A stretch of DNA of 64,000 nucleotides from Trissonchulus latispiculum (taxonomy: Eukaryota > Nematoda > Enoplea > Enoplida > Ironidae): assembly GCA_030248195.1 (NCBI GenBank), contig JASAND010000850.1:39946-103945 (forward strand), read 5' to 3'. A program made the position numbers and the translations under genes. Numbering within the stretch: position 1 is the stretch's first letter; every line of letters begins with the position of its first letter. The notes under the pieces are model-generated. The model saw nothing but the letters and a program-made list of their open reading frames with translations. It did not search any database and was not told the DNA's origin. Of this stretch, positions 33,001-44,576 are shown in pieces.

Positions 33001-33600
33001 TTAGGCTGAATACCGTATAATGTGACCAGGTTCGTAGGGAATAGTGTCCTAGCAGTAGCAGACAGTTACCAGGTGTAGTTTATTGCTGTGTACCCGTAGA
33101 TTAGAGGGTAACAGTCCATAGTTCAGTATCCCGTTTCAGTTACAGCCGGTATTGGGCCCTAGGCGCTAGAATTGTCAGTATATGAGTTTCTAGGTAACCG
33201 TAGCTAGTTTAAGTTAGTTTAGTTCCATAATAGTAGATTCTAGTCAGTTAGGCAGTGTTGAGCAGTGCAGTCTATGTTCTATGTCCAGTCCCTTAGTCCA
33301 GTCCAGCCTCATTTGCATATCTGGCCGGAAACACCAGAACGGCCAGGAAAACGTTCAATCTTGTTCGAATGCACACCAAAACATCCAAAATGTCTGAATT
33401 CTGTCTGAAAGCAAAGAACAGTTAACAAAACACACACAAAGCACGTTTTGGGTGTCAAAACCCACACTTGGAAGCCTATTAGTACGGATAATAGTTGCTG
33501 GGGTTCTAATCCCCACCACTGCTGTTTCTAATGGGTTTTAACCCATTTGATTCAGGTTGCCGCACGTCTGCTGCCTGAGCCGGATCAGTCTGAGTCAGAA
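30100..33600. other. Hairpin-dense, GC-richer block of unknown function
   Basis: Short, mostly perfect inverted repeats follow one another through about 3.5 kb. Examples: 30,136-30,150 with 30,163-30,177 (15-bp stem); 30,447-30,459 with 30,477-30,489 (13 bp); 31,117-31,138 (22-bp palindrome); 31,447-31,464 (palindrome); 31,597-31,610 with 31,620-31,633 (14 bp); 32,188-32,199 with 32,204-32,215 (12 bp); 33,321-33,327 with 33,340-33,346; 33,530-33,547. No ORF exceeds about 135 codons. The density, base composition and lack of coding set it apart from the AT-rich surroundings. It may make a highly structured RNA, or consist of many small hairpin elements. Confidence 0.6.
32431..32640 (+). repeat. 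Three spaced copies of a TCATGTAAA…GGTCTTG motif
   Basis: TCATGTAAA followed by a CCT/AGG mini-hairpin and GGTCTTG occurs at 32,431, 32,518 and 32,602, about 85 bp apart. The sequence between copies is not obviously repeated. Confidence 0.55.
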
Positions 33601-35029
33601 GAAGCTAGTCTGTGGTCCGATTTGGAATCAGTGTTCAGTGCCTTGCTCGTTGTCGCGTGACCGGTCCGTTGTCGTATCTTGCCAGTGTCAGTCAGTAGCG
33701 GATCCAGTTGATCCCGAAGTTCCAGTCAGTACCTGTGTCAGGACGGTCCTCGCAGTATCAGTCAGTTCAGTTCAGGAATCTGAAGAGGTAGCTACATTTG
33801 GTCTACTTTGACGAAGGTAGCTGAGTGGCAAACAGCAGCAGAGACAGTCGGCGTAAAACCTGCGAATCAATCCGGGAACCTAACCAAACCCAGTTTTTGA
33901 ACTGTTTTGAAATCCATACTAAAACTGCATAAAATGTTCAGTGGAATCCAGTCTGTGATTGTGATCGTTTTCCCGAACGAAGTTCTTGCCTAAATTGAAG
34001 TGACATTTGTACTCTGCTTTAATCTATATAATTATATTAGTTGTCAGCCGTCCGACCTTTTCGTACCTCGCCCGACACTCTTCAGCCCGTAACTGTTATT
34101 CTTCATTTCCGGAACGGACCTCTCGTCTCTCTAAATTAAGTTGCCTGGGTAGCCGTTACACGGAGGCCCCAGAACTAATCCAAGCCGCCCCTCTGTGAGA
34201 TTATTCTAATTTACGTTAATTGTTGTGCTAATTGGTGTTGAGTCCCCATCTATTGTTAGAGGGACAGAGCAAGCTAAAGAGGCTACGAAGAAAAGCCTAA
34301 GAGTTGAGTTAGTGTATACTAGTTGAGCTAGTCAAGCACATAGGTTACCTATCCGACCCCGTAGTGTAATTGCGTTAGTTGCAGGAAAAGCCCTGGAGAC
34401 AGTGTGTACCCCAAACCCAAATCTAAACCTAAACCAGTCAAACCTAGCAGGGCAATTCTGGCAGATCATTATAATCTCTGTTCATTGTACCATAACTTTG
34501 CATTGAATACCGTATCTGCTGGAATTGATAACAACTACAGTCTGTGCCTTTGTGTCAATAAATTGTGTGACTTTTAGACTCGTCTTCAGCCTACTTTTCA
34601 GATCATCGTTCCCTGTCTTATCCGAGCTTGAGGATAAGACTGTATCAATCGGAAAGAGTCGATATAGAGACTATAAACCCCCTGGTGACCCCTCTTCTCA
34701 AACGAACTCACGAATCCAAACCCCCACCCGGTCAGCCATTAAGTACGGTCTGTCAGAACACCACTACAGTCTGTACTTCAATCTAAGTGGAGATCTCTGA
34801 ATCCCCACGCGCTGACCAGTGTTCTAGAGTGCTGATCAGATCTATAGGCCGAAGAAGCCTAGCCTAACCCTAACCGACTACAATCAATCTCACGACCCAA
34901 ATCAGTCTACTTTCAGAATCAGCGAATAATCAGTGACGGATCTCAGTCACTCTATTACACATTGATGCGAGGCAAACAGTAACACCTGGGGTAAAAACTT
35001 TTTGGTCGTTTAAATGGTTTGGTGGTAAG

Positions 35030-35260
35030 GAAAAGGGGGGGGGGGGGTTTTGGGATTTCTTTGTGGGTGGCCGGTTTTTTTTTTTCTTTTATTTCTTTTT
35101 TTTCGTTAATATTTTTTTTTGGAACTTTTTTTTTTTTTTTTTTCGATATTTTTTTTTGTTTTTTTATTGTTTTTTTTTTTTTACCTTTTTTTTTTTTTGT
35201 TTTTTTTGTTTCTTGTTTTGTATAACCCTTTTTTTTTTTTTATTTTTTTTAATAATACTT
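35030..35260. repeat. G-run and poly-T low-complexity zone
   Basis: A run of G12-13 is followed by about 200 bases made almost only of T runs. It might be real simple sequence or a low-accuracy consensus; ORFs of poly-Phe here are meaningless. Confidence 0.7.
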
Positions 35261-36388
35261 TCTATTCAACCTTTCTATTTCTATTTCCGAAATAATCTGA
35301 AATTTTAATAGATTGCGTAAAATTCTAAGGGCTATCACTTGGCGCGCTTTGACCTCAATGCTGTAGGTAGAATTTTTGACCCTGGCAGCCCAACCCACTT
35401 AAATATTAAAATGTATATATGCACATGTAGAATAACTGGTTGACAGAACTGATTTTTTCCATGATTTGATTTCATAAAACGATTCAGCTCATTATGAGCT
35501 TCAAAATGATGTATAGATCTCTGAAAAACTCGCAAAATTGAGCAAGTTATGAACATTTCAATCTGGGTATCCAGACGCTGTCACAGTCAGCTGCATGTTT
35601 GACCCCATAAATTTTGCTGCATCAGCGAAGCAGGTGTCATCCAGCTCAACCACTTCGTGCAGTAACGTGTGTTACGCAAGTACTCGATACGCTGATACCG
35701 CATCGAGCACTATATAAAGGAGAGAAACAAACAAGTTTTTTAAGTTTCATGTCAATATTTTCTGACATATTTGCTCCTACTGCTTCTGTTTACAGAGCAG
35801 TGGAAGCAATCTTTTTTGGCCATTACGTACCTTTGGGGGTACCGATGGCAGGGTCTAAACCCAATAAGAAGGGTTGAAATCCCTTTTTATTGGAAGCCAT
35901 CCAATTCAAATGGCCGGATAGCTAGCAACATTTTGATTGCTAATATCCAAAGCGTTGGATTGGATGGCTGACAGTGATTATTGTGGATAATTTAGTATCC
36001 AACAGGATAATTCTCGACCAAACATCTAAATGAAAATTAAAGATCGAAACTCATTATCCGGTTCCTGTCGTCTGTGATGTGCCTCTATGCGGCACAGTAT
36101 TAGGGCGCATGTTCGCTTTGTTTTCCGCAATTATTCTAAATTGAACAAAAAAACTAACAAATACCAGTCATCCTTTAATTTTAGGTGACGACCCTCTATT
36201 TTTCACGGATAACAGTTACCTTGGAATTTATGGTAAAGGCTATTAAAGTTAAATTGGTAACAAGTCTCCAATTTTAACTGTTTGCTGCCATCCCAAATTA
36301 TTAGATAACAGTTATCTAATTTGTTGGGATGTCACAAATTCCCTATCTAAGAAAAATAGATAACTGTTATGCAATTTTTTTTACAGTG

Positions 36389-36815
36389 ATCTTTCCTATG
36401 CCTGCTTCCCTTACATCTCCCCCGGGTTTCAATTAAGACGCGTCCCGCGGCTTACTCAACTCGGAATCGAACCGAGAGCGCATCCCGCGCAGGGCATTCT
36501 GAGCCCAAGGGATCCGTGCTCCCCGACACACGTTCCTGACCCCTTTAGATTCAACCAATCAGAAGCAACTACTGGGGAACCGGAGACAGGAGTCCAATCC
36601 GGGTCCTGAGGCAGCCTCGACACATGTAACGCTTCTACCAGAGCTGGCGGATCAGGAAGAAACCAAGGACAAGCCCAAGACCTGAGGCGTCAGGCACCCT
36701 CGTACCCACGAAACCAGGACCTAGAAGAAAGAAGGGAAGAGGAAGGTTCAGCTTTTCACTCACAATTGAAAGTAAGAGGCTTATCAATCTTTCGTATGCC
36801 TGCTTCCCTTACAAT
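36389..36815 (-). mobile_element. tRNA-Arg-derived SINE, right part and second unit
   Basis: ATCTTTCCTATGCCTGCTTCC resumes the SINE cut at 27,718. It runs into a segment with a second tRNA-like B box (GGTTCGATTCCG on the minus strand, about 36,475) and a further partial unit (CAGAGCTGGCGGATCAGG, ACCAGGACCTAGAA) ending at TGCTTCCCTTACA. The family therefore occurs as tandem or dimeric copies. Confidence 0.65.
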
Positions 36816-37978
36816 CGAGATAAGACCCCTTTGCTGTTGCTGTTTGGCATTATGTAGCTGATTGACCTTTAGCTAGTGTGTTTTGTCCATTTCTGACGAA
36901 TAGACGTTGTTTAGTCTTCACTAGTGTCGCATGCGAAAAAGCTGTCATTTTTGATAAAATAAGGGGCCTTTCAAAAGACACCTCTAAGCTAAGAATTGCC
37001 GCCCTACATCAGGCTTACGAAGCTAAACTGCAAACTTACGATAACGATTTTGAAACCCGCCGACTAGGATGGTCATATCCTAAGGCGTTTCTAAATATTC
37101 TCTTAAGTCCACTCCTAAGTATCGTCTTAAGAAAATCTTTTGAAACGCCACAGACTGGTTGATCTCCCAGAATCGCGGTTGGTTATTTGCAGGGATTGCC
37201 TGTGCCAACATTAATTGTATAAATTGAAAATTAAAGCTTTAAATTGTCGATTTTGACAATATTTCTTCCTGCGATCGTAGTGTAGCTACTGCTCAATTGT
37301 GTTTTTGGTTTCTTGAACTCAAAATATTAAATAACAGTGCAGAGTCAAAAGTTTAAACGTTTTGATGTCTCCAAAAGGAACCACTTCCTTGTTCAGCGGC
37401 ATGCAGGAGTTAATAAAATTGTATAAATCTGGCGCAAAAGCGTCTTCTAAAAATGGCACTACAGTCTGGGAACGAATTCAAACTTATGGGGGGGTCCATC
37501 ATGAAAAATTTTTAGGCGACGGATTTCGCTCATTTTCACACATAAGTTAGCCACATATGTCGTGCATATCGAGTTTAAATTTTGAGTTGTTTCGTTCAGT
37601 TCTCCGTAAGTTACGGGACATCAACTGTGTTCAATTTGAATATGAGCGAGCACAAGGGTGCTGCAGCCAATTGAGGCAAATTTTCGCAAATCAACTCTAC
37701 GTTTTTAGCTTATTTTGTGATATACCTTTAAGAACTATTAAGAAAAACATTTTTGTACAGTTTCTCGCCGGATGGGCTTGATCAGAAGCTTCTCTAAAGA
37801 ATTTCTCGGAGAAACAAGGCCCTTGTTCTTTCTGATGTAATGAAACATTTAACAGAGGTTAACTTAAAATAGAAGCATTTCCGACCCATAGTTCTATGAG
37901 AAGAATTCATCGCTGCAGTAAGAGCTTTCAATTGTTGTATAATATGCCACATTTTGAAAAATTTGAAAATCGCTGTTT
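36816..37978. other. Spacer between inverted SINE clusters
   Basis: ORFs of 60-94 codons (for example 36,878-37,162 plus) show no motif or splice evidence. AT-rich sequence with a G7 run near 37,490. I see nothing to annotate. Confidence 0.45.
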
Positions 37979-38610
37979 TGTAAGGGAAGCAGGCATAGGA
38001 AAGATTGATAAGTCTGCAATGGGAGTTCAGCTGATAGCCCTGTGGTGTAGCGGTAGCATGTCTGTTTCCGGATCAGAAGGGCCGTCGTTCGATCCCTGGC
38101 TGGGCCAATTTTTTACTTTCAATGGTGAATGAAAAGCTGAACCTCCCTCTTCTCTTCTCTCTTCTAGGTCCTGGTTTCGTGGGTACGAGGGTGCCTGACG
38201 CCTCCCGTTCGGGCTTGTCCTTGGTTTCGTCATGGTCCACCAGCCCTGGTAGTAGCGCTACATGTGGCGAGGCTGCCTCAGGACCCGGATTGGACCCCTG
38301 TCTCCGGTCCCCCAGTAGTTGCTTCTGGTTGGTTGGATCTAAAGGGGTCTGGAACGTGTGTCGGGGGAGCACGGATCCCTTGGGCTCAGAATGCCCTGCG
38401 CTGAATGCGCTCTCGGTTCGATTGAGTTGAGTCTGGTTCGAAACCGAGCTGATTCCGATTCTCGGTTCGATTCCGCGGGACGCGTCTTAAAGAAACCCGG
38501 GGGAGATATAAGGGAAGCAGGCATAGGAAAGATTGGGTGCCTGACGCTTCCCGTTCGGGCTTGTCCTTGGTTTCGTCATGGTCCACCAGCCCTCGAAGTA
38601 GCGCCACAGT
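37979..38610 (+). mobile_element. tRNA-Arg-derived SINE cluster in opposite orientation
   Basis: It starts TGTAAGGGAAGCAGGCATAG. The tRNA-like head at about 38,037-38,108 has TGGTGTAGCGG, TCTGTTTCCGGATCAGA (CCG-type anticodon loop) and GTTCGATCCC. It continues through CTTTCAATGGTGAATG, GGTCCTGGTTTCGTGGG, a second GGTTCGATTCCGCGGGACG box and the tail GGGAAGCAGGCATAGG. A truncated third unit follows to 38,610. Together with 36,389-36,815 it forms an inverted pair about 1.2 kb apart. Confidence 0.7.
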
Positions 38611-39919
38611 TTTGAGAAATTTCGGGTTCGAGGGCCCGTTTGGCACTCTGAGAAGTACTGGACGTAGCTATCAGCATAATTCATGCTGCAAATAGATCCA
38701 GAGACATAAATACACAAGTTGGAATACAAAATAGGCAGTTTAGGACCATACTGTTGTCGGAATTTAGCCAAATTTTTCAAAAAACCGAAATTTTGAAAAC
38801 TTTGCTAAAAATGCCCATTTTTGCGCCAAGAAAATCTCGAAACTGGAAAAACATACAATGGAACTATTGGTATCAATGGAACCGTCAATTCAAATACTAC
38901 GGAACCCTGGAGTTTGAATTTTTATTTAGGCCTCTGAATTAGAGCAATTTGCAATTCTTTCCGAAGGCCCCACTTCTCAGCTGCAGGAAACGTTGCATTT
39001 TGACGATTTTCCACTATTTTCGATAAATAAAAAATTTTTAAAATTTTTAGGGGCCTAAATCAAAATTCTATTTCCAGCATACCGCAGTTTATGATTATAG
39101 CTGCATTGTAAATACAAAATTGTGCAGGATTACAACTGTTCGTCATGCGGACCTCAAATTTGAGGTGAAATTACTCAACAACCGTAAGAGATACGAGTTT
39201 AATTTGAAAACTCATTAAAATATCCCACTCAAAGATCATAATATGTGAAAATGAGCGAAATCGGAGATGGTCGAAACATTGACCAAAAATGGACCCCCCG
39301 TTTTAGTTTATCTGTTTTAGTTTTGTTACTTTCATTTCCATTAATTCTCTGTTCTAGGTCAAAAACTCAACGTAAGAAATGCGACTCCTCCTTTGCACCG
39401 CATTTTTGATATCAAAGAAATCATTAATCGGCAATATTTATTTCCATACTATTCAGCAGCTCAAAACTGACACACAGGCAGGCGCAAATAACTTCATTTC
39501 GCCTTTTTATAGGCCGTCACTTAGATTCTTAAAAACTTCATTTCACCTTGAAAAGATTCAGACACAAAAAACTGGGTCAGTAATTATCACTGGGGCGTTA
39601 AACGTTTGTCGCCATCCTAAGGAGTACACATGTTAGGATCTGTCATGCCTGAAGTTTACTTCTAGAACACGTCTGATAAACATCTTCATTCATAAAAAGA
39701 TTGAAAACCGGTTGAGCAAAACTGATCCTTGAAAGAAATTTGTGAAATCTATTATTGTTTTTAAAGCAGTTAATATCGTAACAAGTTAGTGTAAACATTG
39801 AATAAACGTATCAAATGTGATAGGGGGAAGGTTTTGCAGTCAATATGCTTTGGAGGAGTTTCAAATGAGTTTTTAACTGTCATCAGGCAATTTCAGATGT
39901 CATTGCTTTCACGACTATT
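38611..39919. other. Spacer upstream of the ADAMTS gene
   Basis: AT-rich, with several short self-complementary words around 38,760-39,060 that suggest a decayed MITE, but no clear ends. The promoter of the ADAMTS gene should lie near its right end; I see no convincing element. Confidence 0.4.
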
Positions 39920-39961
39920 ATGACGACATTTCTTTTCTTAGTGATTATTTTTGGATTGGCT
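39920..39961 (+). CDS. Possible first coding exon (signal peptide) of the ADAMTS gene
   Basis: ATG plus 13 codons encode MTTFLFLVIIFGLA, a strongly hydrophobic signal-peptide core, directly followed by the consensus donor GTAAGT. It is on the right strand and at a suitable distance from the propeptide exon. It ends at phase 0 whereas exon 41,918-42,170 starts one base before a codon boundary. Either an exon is missing between them or this is chance. Confidence 0.4.
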
Positions 39962-40753
39962 GTAAGTTCGGAGGAAAAGCGTTGATACTATTAAAGTGAA
40001 ATTAAAATGCATTCTATAAATTAACACTTGGAATCGTAACGCCTTATATGATAACCTTAGGTTAAGATTATAACTTTTGACGTGGTGCTGTCGCTGTGAT
40101 TAATGCTGATGATGATGGTGCTTAATAACTAAACTGGACTGGTCGGGTCTCTTTTGCAGATTACCCCACCAGTGCTAAAATTTTTAAAATTTGACCAATT
40201 CAGTTGAAATTTGGTAAGGGTATGTTTTCGATCATGCTGAGTTCAATTATCGCAAAATTTTTCGATTTCAATAATTTGAATTTTATTTGACTCCTAAGGG
40301 GATCGCCTTTCTGGGTTACTGATATTTAGCACATATATTCCCCTTGCTTATTGAATTTCGGGCTTAGGCCTCAAATTTCCATGAATTGCAGGTCGGATTC
40401 CTCAAATCCAAAGTACCATGTGGTCAAAGGCCGGCTACCCAGCTGTCTCCTAACCTGATCTTCTTCAAAGCCTTCAGGAGCCTTTTTATCAATCAAATCG
40501 CACAAGAACCATTAACCATTAATATTAACATTAATATTAATATCAGTATAATACTAATATAATATTAACCATTAATATTAACCCTTAGCATCCCGAGGAC
40601 CACCATATTATAAACCAAACCAATTATCTCAAAGACATGCAATTTCAGCATTCCCAGGCATCTTAAACGACTTCATCCCCTCAGAGCGGTAAGGCCACGG
40701 CACGGTCGCCAAATGTGAAAGGTTGAAATCAGGATTGAAGGATGTGAAGAAAA

Positions 40754-40825
40754 GTGCCCAGGGCAGGGATTGAACCACCGAGATGTGGCTTAAGAGTAAC
40801 GCTCTACCACTTGCGCCATGTCCCC
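40754..40825 (-). other. tRNA-like sequence (pseudogene or SINE head)
   Basis: Minus strand: GGGGACATGGCGCAAGTGG, TAGAGCG, then CTCTTAA in the anticodon loop position (CTT, Lys-like) and GGTGGTTCAATCCCTGCC as the T arm and B box. The A and B boxes are good, but the anticodon stem and acceptor stem do not pair well. I call it a decayed tRNA or a SINE promoter and not a working tRNA. Confidence 0.5.
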
Positions 40826-41917
40826 GGACGTTGAGAGTAGATTACTACGCTGATTTCAACCTTTCCGGGTTGCTGATATTTATCACTTGCATAAAAGGTT
40901 TTCTGGGTCTGCGGAACGCGAATCTAAAGTTCTTTCTTTAATTCTGCTTTTCGTTAGCTTGATATGAACCAATGTTTAATTTTAATTTAAGTTTAATTTG
41001 TAAGCTTCTACTGAATCTCCGAAAATACGAATAGGCATGAATGTGTGCCTGTAGATTAGCATGTCAATAGTTCAAACGCGGACTGGACCAATTCTTTATT
41101 CATTGCTGATCGATAAGGAACTTCTCGCGCTACCCAGTCGGACCTGTTTAAGGTGATAGTTCAGGTCCTCGTATTTTGGGCTTTAAAATTGCATTCGCCG
41201 TTAAGATGCATTCAAATTTGCTACAGTTACATCATTTAACCTGTCATGTCATAACAATCGTGGTGTTAATATTAGAATCTACATATATCTCCATATACAA
41301 GTTTTAGTTAAGTCGGTGTCAAAAAGTTTTAGTACTTCATCGTCACTCCTTGCGAATCGAAAAAAATTAAATTTCGCGACATCAAAAGTTTGATATCCAT
41401 CCATATATTTGAACTTAGCGTGGTCGTGTTATAACCAAATTTTAGTTGGGTAGATCAAGTTTTAAAATATTTATGGGAAACGAGGCAACACAAGAAAAGA
41501 CTATTATATTTTAGGATGCCAAAGAAGTGATTCGACTTATGCCCTTAGTCAGCCAGTCGAAGCAAGGGTAACCACATTTGGTCTCTCTAAATATGTAACT
41601 TAACCAAGAGTACATAATAATAACTAAGATTGTGGTAAGTGTTACAGGCCTATGTAGCTTTGATTGTGGTAAGTGTTACAGGCCTATGTAGCTTTGACGT
41701 GCTTTGAAAGACAATGTTGGAGATGAGTACTTGCTAAGCAAAAAATTTCTCACGATCCTCTTAAAGCTATTACAATTAAAGGCCACCATTCTACTTTGAC
41801 TTTTGTCATCAATCGGGCTATGCAACTAGGCGTCGTGTAACTTCCAAGAGCCGTCCAAATCACTGTTAGTAAAATTCAAATGCAACTTTTTCATAATTTA
41901 TGAAATATTTGTTTCAG

Positions 41918-42170
41918 GGATGCTACCATCATAATCTTACAGGAGCATGATTTGCTGTTCGCAGAAGCTCACTTTCCACAACTTAACGCTGCTCACAAGG
42001 TTGAACTTCAGCCTTCCACCTCAAGCTTGTTTACAACTAACATTTTAAGCTTTTACCGTTCCAGCCAGACTGTGTTACCCATGGACCGCAATAGCCTAGA
42101 ATCGGCGTGTCACTATATGGGCTATAGTGATAATCTCAAACTAGCAATTTCAAACTGTTCCTCATCCTGG
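41918..42170 (+). CDS. ADAMTS metalloprotease, propeptide exon
   Basis: The exon starts after TTTGTTTCAG and ends at TGG|GTAACA. Near its end it has ACHYMGYSDNLKLAISNC, matching the M12B propeptide signature C-H-Y-x-G…A-x-S-x-C of ADAM/ADAMTS proteins. Upstream residues (DLLFAEAHFPQLNAAHKVEL) fit the preceding propeptide. This region keeps the secreted protease inactive until cleaved. It ends at phase 0 and joins in frame to exon 42,376. Confidence 0.7.
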
Positions 42171-42375
42171 GTAACATTTTCAAATTGTGGCTTGTTTTGA
42201 TAATAACATTAAGCTAAGACAACTGTACAGGACTTAATAATCGAGTGTGACCTATGTATGTTTTGGTAGAGTAAAATCTATTTTTGCTCTCTTCACTATT
42301 GTATTATTTCTAACGTAATGAGATTGTATATGATATTACTGGTTTATCACGAGATTATGGAATAACGTATTTTAG

Positions 42376-42587
42376 GAGGGTATTTTGATGTATGAAGACT
42401 TCTTGTACACTACCTCTACGACTCCTAGCGTTGACAAAGCGTTTAGTGAATCTAGTCCAATTTGCAATGTTGTGGAAGACGGTAATGAAGCTTTTCACTT
42501 CAAGCATAGTGATATTAGTCTGATGAGCGATGAAGAGCAATCGAATTTGCCAAAAAGCCCTCCAGCAAACTATTTTGCACTCGTTTT
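42376..42587 (+). CDS. ADAMTS metalloprotease, second propeptide exon
   Basis: After acceptor ACGTATTTTAG the frame reads EGILMYEDFLYTTSTTPSVD, with an acidic Ser-rich middle and NYFALV at the end, then donor GTAAAG. The join from 42,170 is in phase. It ends two bases into a codon, while the next exon I can see (44,577) needs one base, so one small exon or an alternative donor is missing. The intron that follows contains a hAT-type element. Confidence 0.6.
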
Positions 42588-42705
42588 GTAAAGAGTGCCG
42601 AACGACAAGCATTACAATAAAACCGTAATTGTTCAGATTCGGTCATGCTAGACGATTTGGTAGTTTAGCAAAGGACGCATCATACTGTTGTCTATAATGT
42701 GGTAC

Positions 42706-44166
42706 CAGAGTTGTATGCTGGCCGATTTTTGGGGCCCGCTCCCGGCCCGCAGCCCGCACCTCATGACCGCGGCCCGCAACACTCCGGCCCGCGGCCCGCA
42801 CACGCGTAAACCGGCCCGCAGGTACCCGCACATACAAATTGCTACCTATGTAGTACCTGAGCACCAAAACTGTTGTATTTTGAAAGATACTTCCGGATCC
42901 GGCAAATTTTTCTGTCCGCTTAATTTGAACTTTGTTGTCTACCAAATTTACTGTTCTTAAAGTGGTAATAAAAGCCTATCTTCCCTTATTCAGTACTACT
43001 GAGCCATCGGTGGGTTAGTCCGATTCCTACTGGCAAACTACTGACCCACCCTTGGGTCAGGCTAGCTTTAGCATGTAGTTTACAGAGAAAAAGCTGTTTA
43101 GTGTGCAAAGCAAAATATTCATGCGGCTTTTAGTGTGTACAGGAGGAGGAATTATTCCTGTATTATTTATATTTTTGTTTGTGAGTGTGTATATAGCATT
43201 AAAATAGTATTAGTCTATGAAGTAATTAACCAAAAATGGTATTAGTAGTGAACGTGTTAATTAAAAGGGTACACTATGAAAACTTTTTTGGGCAGGGATT
43301 TTGTTCATTTGCATTTGATTTTGCAAATATTTGACGCATTTATCCTTGAGAGCGAGTTTCTTTCAGCACTTGACGAGCTTTTATCCAGCTATTAATTGTA
43401 GGAAAAAAATTGGTATTGAAAGCGCCAAAGCTGCGACGCCGCAGCAATCGCAGACAATGTTCTCCATAACGCCCTATGCTGTGGAACTTCATTCGGCTGT
43501 AATTGACCTTAAATGAATTAAAGTCTTCAGTACGAAGTTATCATGGATTTATATTTATTTATGTGCAAAAGCACGAATTTCCGAAATTATATTAAAAATT
43601 CAGTTTCTGCGCCAAGGAAAATAGGCGTTAAAGCTTTTAAAAATAATATTTCGGCCAATATGTACGCTACGCCGACTTTCAGTGCTAAACACTCACAAAG
43701 GTTCCAGTAGAAACCACAGAATTGACTGACTTTTGTAGATGATAAATACGTTTCGACTTATTTCTGTAGGACATCGTTGATATTTTTCACAGAAGATACT
43801 TTGGTCTAATGGATTACAAGCTAGACTTGTATATATTCAATACAAATAAAACCTGTAGTTTTCACTGGTTTATATGTTTACTCTACAGGTTATTACTCCA
43901 TACGCTGATTGATTATGCAAACTGAGTAATATAGTACATGCTAAAGGTGTCGAATGGTATAACGAAGTCAAATAGTGTTTAAAAAATCTGCAATATTGCC
44001 TTCTTTTGTATATAATTTGGTATGTATGAAATCTCTAGAAAGCAAAATTATCCCCATGAAAGTAGCCCAAAATAGGCCCGCATCGGCCCGCGCGGCCCGC
44101 GCGGGTAATAAAATTCGGCCCGCCCCGCCCCGCCCCGCGGGTACCCGCGGCCCGCATACAACTCTG
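42706..44166. mobile_element. Non-autonomous hAT-type transposon
   Basis: The element starts CAGAGTTGTATGCTGGCC and ends with the complement of CAGAGTTGTATGCGGGCC. Eight-base flanks are TGTGGTAC and TGTGGTAT (7 of 8 identical), as expected for the hAT superfamily. Arrays of GGCCCGC words lie next to both ends (42,720-42,835 and 44,065-44,155). The 1.46-kb interior is AT-rich with no transposase. It sits in an ADAMTS intron. Confidence 0.75.
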
Positions 44167-44576
44167 TGTGGTATAGACTTACAGACACATCTTTCACGCA
44201 CTGCGTACTGCACTACTCACGTAGTTTGTATGTATTTGGTTCTGACTTCGGGAAACGTTCAATGGCGAGATATGGACTCCGCTTAGTGACCTTCTTGTTA
44301 TTTTGATTTTTACAATATTCAAGCTTTTCAAAGTTTCAAAGTTTCAAACAGTTCAAACCACTTTCAAAGAAAATTTTCATACTTTGTTTCTCATGGTTGT
44401 GTCATGCAAATGACATTAACATATGGCATAAGTTCATGAGTTAAGAACACGGCTTACCCATTGCTAAAACGTTTGCTTTCTACTTAGCTTTTTACATTTT
44501 TTGTCGTGTCTACTGTCTGATGCTTGTTCCTTCTTAAGATGATCTAGGCATTCTTGTCACGTTTTGGATTTTCCAG

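Larger units (their letters stand above)
27719..36388. mobile_element. 8.67-kb CACTA/CACTG-type DNA transposon inserted in a SINE
   Basis: The unit begins CACTGTAAAAAAAATT and ends with the exact complement AATTTTTTTTACAGTG. It interrupts the SINE precisely: CTTATCAAT on the left, ATCTTTCC on the right, giving a two-base AT duplication against uninterrupted SINE copies. Subterminal zones share the palindromic word AGATAACAGTTATCT (27,858-27,872 and 36,303-36,317) plus variants, as expected of transposase sites in CACTA-like elements. I find no transposase; the longest ORFs are about 130 codons without motifs. It is therefore a non-autonomous or decayed carrier. Its interior holds a TTTCAG repeat zone, tRNA-like fragments, a GC-richer hairpin-dense block and a poly-T zone. 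The superfamily is inferred from the ends only. Confidence 0.72.

Noticed and set aside
35019..35308. Poly-Phe ORFs
   Set aside because: Translation of T runs only.
40754..40825. Working tRNA-Lys gene
   Set aside because: A and B boxes are present, but anticodon and acceptor stems are mismatched, so it is listed as tRNA-like only.
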